From the NCBI GenBank assembly GCA_016722515.1, contig JADKJE010000002.1:124001-188000 (forward strand): a stretch of DNA of 64,000 nucleotides. Reading direction: 5' to 3'. Of the stretch, positions 58,629 through 64,000 are shown one piece after another. The position numbers and the translations under genes were made by a program. The stretch's first letter is position 1, and every line of letters starts with the position of its first letter. The notes beneath the pieces were generated by a model. It was not told the DNA's origin, ran no database searches, and saw nothing but the letters and a program-made list of their open reading frames with translations. This DNA comes from Alphaproteobacteria bacterium (GTDB lineage Bacteria; Pseudomonadota; Alphaproteobacteria; Rickettsiales; JADKJE01).

Positions 58629-59699
58629 TTAGAGCGCCGCCTCTAAAGCGTCTTCCTCTTCATGTTCTTTTATTTCGGCCTCATCCATTTGTCCTAACAA
58701 ACCGGCATGTGCACGAATTTTTCCTTCGATTTCATCTGCCATCGATGGATTATCACGCAGATATTGTTTCGCATTTTCTTTGCCCTGACCAATCCGTACG
58801 CTGCTATAAGAAAACCATGATCCTGATTTTTCAACAATCCCTAACGACGCACCCAGGTCGACAATTTCACCCAACTTCGAAATGCCTTCGCCATACATAA
58901 TATCAAATTTAGCTTGCTTGAAGGGGGGCGCGACTTTGTTCTTTACCACTTTGACATTGGTTTCACTGCCCGTAATTTCGTCTTTCTCTTTTACCGAACC
59001 AACACGACGGATATCAAGGCGCACGGATGCATAGAATTTCAGCGCATGCCCTCCTGTGGTGGTTTCTGGATTACCAAACATCACCCCTATTTTCATCCGG
59101 ATCTGGTTGATAAAAATCACCATACAATTTGAACGCGAAACAGACGCCGTTAATTTACGCAAAGCCTGGCTCATCAAACGCGCCTGCAATCCCATGTGGG
59201 AATCCCCCATTTCACCTTCGATTTCTGCTTTTGGAACCAGTGCCGCAACCGAATCAACCACCAGCACATCAATAGCACCAGAACGCACTAAAGTATCAGC
59301 AATTTCAAGCGCCTGTTCACCGGTATCAGGTTGCGATACCACCAGCTGATCAATATCTACACCAATTTTGCGCGCATATTCAGGATCAAGCGCATGTTCT
59401 GCATCTACGAAAGCGCATACTCCACCTGCCTTTTGCGCTTCACGCACCACATGCAGTGTCAGCGTTGTTTTTCCTGAGCTTTCTGGGCCAAAAATTTCAA
59501 TGATTCTTCCGCGTGGTAAGCCCCCGATACCCAGGGCAATATCTAAACCAAGCGATCCCGTAGACACAACATCCACTTTAATATTAGGACGCTCTCCCAA
59601 ACGCATTGCCGCTCCCTTACCGAATGCTTTATCGATATGAGACAGAGCTGCATCAAGGGCTTTTGCTTTGTTGGTGTCTGGCGTAGTGTTTTTGCTCAT
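58629..59699 (-). CDS. recA: Recombinase RecA
   Basis: RecA forms filaments on single-stranded DNA for recombination and the SOS response. Walker A GPESSGKT is at residues 71-78. MAW-type [18 protein letters not shown] and the L2 loop region are conserved. The length of 356 is typical. I found no convincing alphaproteobacterial SOS box (GAAC-N7-GAAC) in the 140-base upstream region. alaS follows after 18 bases. Confidence 0.98.
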   Translation of the reverse strand: MSKNTTPDTNKAKALDAALSHIDKAFGKGAAMRLGERPNIKVDVVSTGSLGLDIALGIGGLPRGRIIEIFGPESSGKTTLTLHVVREAQKAGGVCAFVDAEHALDPEYARKIGVDIDQLVVSQPDTGEQALEIADTLVRSGAIDVLVVDSVAALVPKAEIEGEMGDSHMGLQARLMSQALRKLTASVSRSNCMVIFINQIRMKIGVMFGNPETTTGGHALKFYASVRLDIRRVGSVKEKDEITGSETNVKVVKNKVAPPFKQAKFDIMYGEGISKLGEIVDLGASLGIVEKSGSWFSYSSVRIGQGKENAKQYLRDNPSMADEIEGKIRAHAGLLGQMDEAEIKEHEEEDALEAAL

Positions 59700-59841
59700 A
59701 ATAAGTTCCTACTGTTGTTGTTATTCTTTTGGGTTCCCCAACCATGGCTTGCAGCTATATCTTAAGTGGGCACGATTCAATACCATCTGCGACACGGGGC
59801 CTATGAAGAAATTACCCTAAGGCGTTGTGTTTCGCAAGGGC

Positions 59842-60627
59842 TTATAGCATAAACTGCTCTTTAATCACCCTCTCTTCCAACGAATGGTTGGCATTAAATA
59901 ATACCGTCACTGATGCCTGTGGATATTCGCATACCTTTACTTTCGCCACATCCCTGATTTCAAAATAATCCGCTACGGCGCTCACCGGGCGACGCTCCGG
60001 CTTTAGTACTTCAAATTCAACGGTCGATGTTTGTGGCAAAAGAGCCCCCCGCCAGTTTCGTGGCTTAAACGGACTAATCGGCGTTAATGCAAGCAATCTT
60101 GCGTCCAGAGGAATAATGGGGCCTTGCACCGCCATGTTATAAGCCGTGCTTCCTGCGGGCGTCGCCACCAGCACTCCATCACCGACCAACTCCTGTAAGC
60201 GAACGGCACCATCAATGCTGATACGTATTTTTGCACTTTGATGCGTTTCCCGAAGTAACGACACTTCGTTAAAAGCCAAACGCGTATAAGATTCCCCCGT
60301 CACACTCACTGCCGTCATTAACAATGGTTGAAAACGCGTCTCCACGGCCTGCTCGATATTATCTTGTAGCAAATCATCATCACGGTCATTCATAAGAAAA
60401 CCAACCGTTCCGCAATTAACACCATAAAATTTAGCGCCTGTGTCTTTATAATCATGCAGCGCTCTCAACATAAAGCCGTCGCCTCCTAACGCCACGACGA
60501 GATCAACCTCATGATTACCGGTAGCAACCATGTCAACCCACCCATAGCGCTTTAGATAATAGGCTAATTTGCGTCTTGCCAACTCGGCATCACTGGCTAC
60601 ACACCCTATTTTTTGTAAACGACTCAT
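59842..60627 (-). CDS. nadK: NAD kinase
   Basis: NadK phosphorylates NAD to NADP. The GGDG motif is at residues 48-51 (VALGGDGFMLRAL). The NE/S motif lies in LAFNEVSLLRE, and the conserved GDGVLVATPAGSTAYNMA block follows. The length of 261 matches the short alphaproteobacterial form. Its start overlaps the ybgC stop by 4 bases. Confidence 0.96.
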   Translation of the reverse strand: MSRLQKIGCVASDAELARRKLAYYLKRYGWVDMVATGNHEVDLVVALGGDGFMLRALHDYKDTGAKFYGVNCGTVGFLMNDRDDDLLQDNIEQAVETRFQPLLMTAVSVTGESYTRLAFNEVSLLRETHQSAKIRISIDGAVRLQELVGDGVLVATPAGSTAYNMAVQGPIIPLDARLLALTPISPFKPRNWRGALLPQTSTVEFEVLKPERRPVSAVADYFEIRDVAKVKVCEYPQASVTVLFNANHSLEERVIKEQFML

Positions 60628-61025
60628 TGGGAACCCCCTAATTTATTTCGGATCACTTCCGGCAATTTCTTTGGCCTAAAACGATTATCCACACAGACAA
60701 TTTCGACTAAAATCGTTGTCAGCCTCTGTTCGATAGAGTGAATAGTTTGACTCATGGTAAGACTAGCCGCCCTCAGTTGTTCAATAACCGTACAAATGGT
60801 AAGCTCATCATCTAGCCGCGCCGGCTTTATTAAATCCATCTCCACACGCCGCACCACAAAAAGCACATCTAGTTCATTACACAACTGCGATTGAATGATC
60901 CCCATGTCCCTCAGCATATCGGTTCGTGCGCGCTCTGCAAATTTGAGGTAATTGGCATAATACATGACACCCCCAGCATCGGTATCTTCGTAATAGACGC
61001 GATAGCGGTGCTCACCCTGCTTCAC
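60624..61025 (-). CDS. ybgC: YbgC-type acyl-CoA thioesterase
   Basis: This hot-dog-fold thioesterase of 133 residues carries the 4HBT signature RVYYEDTDAGGVMYYANYLKF, with the catalytic Asp in EDTDAGG. YbgC is commonly linked to the Tol-Pal envelope system, but no tol genes are adjacent here. The GTG start at 61025 falls 2 bases after the restored stop of yebC, which supports coupled translation. Confidence 0.9.
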   Translation of the reverse strand: MKQGEHRYRVYYEDTDAGGVMYYANYLKFAERARTDMLRDMGIIQSQLCNELDVLFVVRRVEMDLIKPARLDDELTICTVIEQLRAASLTMSQTIHSIEQRLTTILVEIVCVDNRFRPKKLPEVIRNKLGGSQ

Positions 61026-61027
61026 AA

Positions 61028-61781
61028 CTATACCTGCATGCTGTTAACGATGTCGTCTGGTACTTCAAAATTGCCTTCTACCGTTTGCACGTCATCGTTA
61101 TCTTCCAAAACATCAATCAGTTTGAACAATTTTTCGGCTTTCTCGAGAGAATCAACGATCAATCTTTCTTTTGGCCGCTCAGCTTAACCGCGCCGTTTTA
61201 GGATCGCCATATTTGGCAACAAGACTATCGCGAACAACACTGAATTCCTCTGGATTACAGACGATTTCATGGACCGATTCATCTGATTGGCAATCCGTTG
61301 CTCCTGCCTCAAGTGCCGCCTCAAACATTTGGTCAGCACTGGCAACCGATAGGTCGTATTCCAACAAACCAATTTTATCAAACATAAAACTGACACTGCC
61401 TGTTTCGCCTAAATTGCCACCAAATTTGGTAAAAGCGGAGCGAATATCTCCAGCCGTCCTGTTACGATTATCCGTGAGCGCAATAATAACAAGGGCAATA
61501 CCACCAGGGGCATAACCTTCGTAACGCACCTCCTCGTAATTATCTCCCTCCCCTTCACCGCTGCCTTTGCGGATGGCCGCTTCAATGCGATCTTTAGGAA
61601 CATTGATCGCGCGTGCAGCGATAACAGCTCCCCGCAAAGCAGCATTAAAGTCGGTATTAGGCCCGCCTTCTTTTGCGGCCACCACGATCTGCCTTACTAC
61701 TTTCGTAAATCTACCGGCCTTCTTTCTATCTTGAGCATCTTTTCGATGTTTGATATTTGCAAACTGCGAATGTCCTGCCAT
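61028..61781 (-). pseudogene. yebC: YebC/PmpR-family regulator gene with a single-base frameshift
   Basis: YebC-family proteins act on translation or transcription. The first 200 residues are intact (MAGHSQFANIKHRKDAQD, GYAPGGIALVI), then a TGA at 61181-61179 ends the frame. The +1 frame continues with [19 protein letters not shown] and [20 protein letters not shown], the missing third domain, and stops at 61028. One extra base near 61181 explains the break. In relatives a Trp codon TGG is expected at this spot. The repaired protein would have about 250 residues, the family norm. Truncation, assembly error and recoding are all possible. Confidence 0.88.
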
Positions 61782-61838
61782 GAAAACTCCTCATCAAATC
61801 ATATAAAATCACATAAGATGGTATTTTATCCTCTCACC

Positions 61839-62411
61839 CTAAGAAAACGCAAGCACTTCCTTATCGGTTACAATATAATCCATTCGACAATCATGCGCTT
61901 CAGCCGGCAACCGTTCGATCTGTTGAAAATGATAGGCGATCCCTATACATAAAAGCGATTGATGTTTTCGTATCATTTCGATGGTTCGATCATAAAATCC
62001 ACCACCATGACCCAAGCGGTATCCGTTGACATCAAACCCCACCATCGGAACCACCAGCACCGAAGGATTAACGAGAGGAGCATCGTTACGCGGCTCCAAG
62101 ATACCATATTCCCCAACATCCATTGCATCACCAGGACACCACGCCCTAAACACCAATGGCTTTCCTTTGCCAAGGATGGCTGGCAATGCAAGCACGTGCT
62201 GATATCTTACTAAATCCTCGAGGATAGGAAGAGGGCTGCACTCATTTTTGATAGGAGAATAACCGGCGATCACAGCATGGTTAGGCAACGAAATATGCCG
62301 TTTAAAATGGTCACAAATCTGGAGGTCCATTTTTTCACGCTCTTGCGTTCCCAGCTTCGCCATGAGCTGATAATGATGCTTTCGCAGTATCGTTTTAAAC
62401 GTCGTATTCAT
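61839..62411 (-). CDS. ygfA: 5-formyltetrahydrofolate cyclo-ligase
   Basis: The enzyme converts 5-formyl- to 5,10-methenyltetrahydrofolate using ATP. Family motifs are AGYSPIKNECSPLPIL, the VVPMVGFDVNGYRLGHGGGFYDR loop (a little over 20 residues) and the C-terminal PAEAHDCRMDYIVTD. The length of 190 is typical. It is the gene that normally follows 6S RNA, and the upstream 200-base gap holds such a candidate. yebC follows 57 bases later. Confidence 0.95.
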   Translation of the reverse strand: MNTTFKTILRKHHYQLMAKLGTQEREKMDLQICDHFKRHISLPNHAVIAGYSPIKNECSPLPILEDLVRYQHVLALPAILGKGKPLVFRAWCPGDAMDVGEYGILEPRNDAPLVNPSVLVVPMVGFDVNGYRLGHGGGFYDRTIEMIRKHQSLLCIGIAYHFQQIERLPAEAHDCRMDYIVTDKEVLAFS

Positions 62412-62433
62412 CCAGGAAATAACCCGAAAATTA

Positions 62434-62601
62434 GGAATGGCACCACCGGGGCCGTTGTGTACATGTCCTCACGAGACCCTTTATGTAAAGGTGGGTAACC
62501 ATGTTCCAAGGCCACAGCCAATGAAAGAGACGGCTCCCATACTATGAGTATTGGCTCCTGGGAAATTAGACCTATAACGCGCCTAGCAGACATCCATTCC
62601 C
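62434..62601 (-). ncRNA. ssrS: Candidate 6S RNA
   Basis: The stretch between zapA and the formyl-THF cyclo-ligase gene has no ORF. On the minus strand it can form a long rod closed by GGAATGG (62600-62594) and CCATTCC (62440-62434). An internal helix pairs GAGCCAAT with ATTGGCT. The locus zapA-ssrS-ygfA and the length of about 168 bases are those of 6S RNA, which binds RNA polymerase holoenzyme in stationary phase. Exact ends are estimates from the closing stem. Confidence 0.55.
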
Positions 62602-62610
62602 ATCTCTACT

Positions 62611-62934
62611 CTAGCGCTTTTCCAAGAGTTCCGCAATAGCTTCTAATGAACGCATCACTTCTGATAATTCGGGAGACCGATTTGCCTTAGCGCCAGCTTC
62701 TTCAGCCTGGCGTTTTAAACGCTCCATTTTTTGACGCAATTCCTCTATTTCATTTTCCATAAACAGGCTGGCCGTCACAATCGTCTTAATGTCTGCACCA
62801 CGTTTGAGAGAACCCGCCACATCCGTTACTCTTTGATCAAAGCGTCTGGCCAAATCATGCAAATGCTCTTCTTGACCATCTTTACAGGCAATCTGATAAT
62901 GATACATGCCGATTTTAATTTCAACTTGGGCCAT
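62611..62934 (-). CDS. zapA: Cell division protein ZapA
   Basis: ZapA bundles FtsZ filaments at the division ring. The 107-residue protein starts with a beta-rich head (MAQVEIKIGMYHYQIACKDG, DLARRFDQRV). It continues as a long coiled coil with ENEIEELRQKMERLKRQ, as the family does. The start overlaps the upstream coiled-coil gene by 14 bases. 6S RNA and the cyclo-ligase gene follow. Confidence 0.93.
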   Translation of the reverse strand: MAQVEIKIGMYHYQIACKDGQEEHLHDLARRFDQRVTDVAGSLKRGADIKTIVTASLFMENEIEELRQKMERLKRQAEEAGAKANRSPELSEVMRSLEAIAELLEKR

Positions 62935-63166
62935 GATACTTCTCCAAAATATCTTCCAATTCCAATAGCGGTTGCTGGATATCCTGTGAAAGATCTTTAA
63001 ATTGTCCAGCCATTTCGGTGTTTTGTTTTTTTAATCGCTGACACTCATCTGTTAAGTGACGACATTGAAGTTTGGCCTTCTGAAGCTCCTGGTCAACTTC
63101 TTCCAGTTTGCGGATAAGCTCTTCTTCCTTGGCTATTTGATCCGTGACTGCACGATGAAGCCGCAA
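62921..63166 (-). CDS. Small coiled-coil protein upstream of zapA (DUF4164-like)
   Basis: The 81 residues are almost entirely coiled coil (KEEELIRKLEEVDQELQKAK). They resemble the small helical proteins that precede zapA in alphaproteobacteria. In this frame the only usable start is a TTG at 63166 preceded by AAAGG. However, an ATG at 63242 with a strong AGAGGA site opens a different frame that runs into this one. Removing one base near 63175 would join the two into a protein of about 105 residues. Confidence 0.6.
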   Translation of the reverse strand: MRLHRAVTDQIAKEEELIRKLEEVDQELQKAKLQCRHLTDECQRLKKQNTEMAGQFKDLSQDIQQPLLELEDILEKYHGPS

Positions 63167-63333
63167 GCATAAGCCTTTGATTTCCTATTGAATCTGCTTG
63201 TTTCTCCACTGTAGTGGGCGTATTTAAAATATCTAATAACATAAATTCCTCTGGAACAGCCGACGCTCCTTCACTATATTACGACTGGCAACGCAATGAT
63301 GCAACCATCGTCTTAATCGATTAGGTATAAATT

Positions 63334-64000
63334 ATGAATTCAACTGGATTAAAGCGCCTCGAAACGTTATGGAAACGTGGCAAAGAATTTTTAGGAACGG
63401 ATTACGCCATCCTCGGCGGCGCCATGTCGTGGGTCTCTGAGCGCCATTTGGTCAGCTCCACTTCGAATGCTGGAGGGTTTGGTGTTATCGCCTGCGGTTC
63501 CATGACACCCAAGCTGCTTGAAGCCGAAATCATGGCAACCCAAGCACTTACCACGAAACCATTTGGTGTTAATCTCATCACAATGCACCCCGATCTAGAA
63601 GCGCTGATTCATGTTTGTATTGATCGGTCCGTTTCACATGTGGTACTGGCAGGAGGGCTCCCGCGCTCTCAGCATATCAGCTTGCTTAAAAACGCAAACA
63701 TTAAGGTCATCGGCTTTGCTCCAGCCCTTGCCATCGGCAAGAAATTAATTAAAGATGGTGTAGATGCCTTAATCATCGAGGGCATGGAAGCAGGTGGGCA
63801 TATTGGCCCCGTTGCCACATCGGTGTTGGCTCAGGAAATTCTGCCAGAATTAGGACAAAAAGTTCCCATCTTTGTCGCCGGGGGAATCGGACGTGGCGAA
63901 GCCATGGTGTCTTACCTGGAAATGGGAGCTAGTGGCTGTCAGATCGGTACACTCTTGGTCTGTGCCAGCGAATCAATCGCCCACACCAATTTTAAACGTG
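63334..64000 (+). CDS. Nitronate monooxygenase-like FMN protein, 3' truncated by window edge
   Basis: The frame opens at ATG 63334 and is still open at the window end, with 222 residues visible. It matches the nitronate monooxygenase/2-nitropropane dioxygenase TIM barrel. The features are PFGVNLITMHP, the phosphate-binding IIEGMEAGGHIG and the FMN-binding FVAGGIGRGEAMVSYLEMGA. The family oxidises nitronates or related compounds with FMN, but many members have unknown substrates. It diverges from the zapA cluster. The catalytic His of nitronate monooxygenases may correspond to the His in EAGGHIG. Confidence 0.88.
   Translation, partial: MNSTGLKRLETLWKRGKEFLGTDYAILGGAMSWVSERHLVSSTSNAGGFGVIACGSMTPKLLEAEIMATQALTTKPFGVNLITMHPDLEALIHVCIDRSVSHVVLAGGLPRSQHISLLKNANIKVIGFAPALAIGKKLIKDGVDALIIEGMEAGGHIGPVATSVLAQEILPELGQKVPIFVAGGIGRGEAMVSYLEMGASGCQIGTLLVCASESIAHTNFKR

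Noticed and set aside
59700..59841. SOS/LexA box upstream of recA
   Set aside because: GAAC occurs, but the second half-site is not at the N7 spacing of the alphaproteobacterial box.

Overview
The window looks like chromosome of an alphaproteobacterium of moderate GC content. Alphaproteobacterial hallmarks are the DUF1013/TrcR regulator, a MucR/Ros-type regulator, a Fur without the usual C-x2-C, the gene order rpiB-glyA-nrdR-ribD, the order addA-trxA and mnmE-mnmG-rsmG-parA-parB. A compact virB8-virB9-virB10-virB11-virD4 block, an ankyrin-repeat protein, a solitary tRNA-Ile(GAU) outside any rRNA operon and several interrupted genes recall host-associated lineages of the Rickettsiales/Holosporales kind. 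Flagellar genes and type IV pilin-like genes show that the organism, or a recent ancestor, could build surface appendages. The species cannot be fixed from the sequence.

Layout. 1-1.6 kb: end of recF, then trcR. 1.7-6.7 kb: tRNA-Phe, then a three-gene unit of two MotB-like membrane proteins and a very large TPR envelope protein. 6.8-8.3 kb: ankyrin-repeat protein. 8.4-10.2 kb (minus): flagellar export genes fliP, fliO, an unknown gene and an FlhB C-terminal homologue. 10.4-16.9 kb (plus): mucR-like, fur, then miaB-phoH-ybeY-corC-lnt. 17.3-18.2 kb: a receiver/ATPase signalling protein. 18.5-20.5 kb: metK and trmB. 20.5-26.7 kb: an unknown protein with an acid-free N-terminus, tatB, the ribD-nrdR-glyA-rpiB block, a pseudopilin and a lipoprotein. 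26.9-29.2 kb: maeB. 29.5-35.7 kb (minus): nadD-rsfS-rlmH-phoU-gpmI-lepB-rnc-era. 35.8-36.7 kb: pilin-like gene. 36.8-46.7 kb (minus): addA-trxA-GS-like-mnmE-mnmG-rsmG-parA-parB with three parS sites. 46.8-49.7 kb: tRNA-Ile and secA. 49.9-55.7 kb: type IV secretion block. 56-63.2 kb (minus): alaS, recA, nadK, ybgC, yebC, formyl-THF cyclo-ligase, a candidate 6S RNA, zapA and its coiled-coil neighbour. 63.3 kb to the end: start of a nitronate monooxygenase-like gene.

Most of the window is housekeeping: tRNA modification, ribosome maturation, envelope biogenesis, chromosome segregation, recombination and one-carbon/NAD metabolism. The accessory layer is the MotB-like/TPR unit, the T4SS with an extremely Asp-rich VirD4 tail, candidate effectors and pilin-like proteins. 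Four loci (the ankyrin gene, virB11, yebC and the gene before zapA) would each be repaired by removing one base. This points either to systematic assembly insertions or to ongoing decay.
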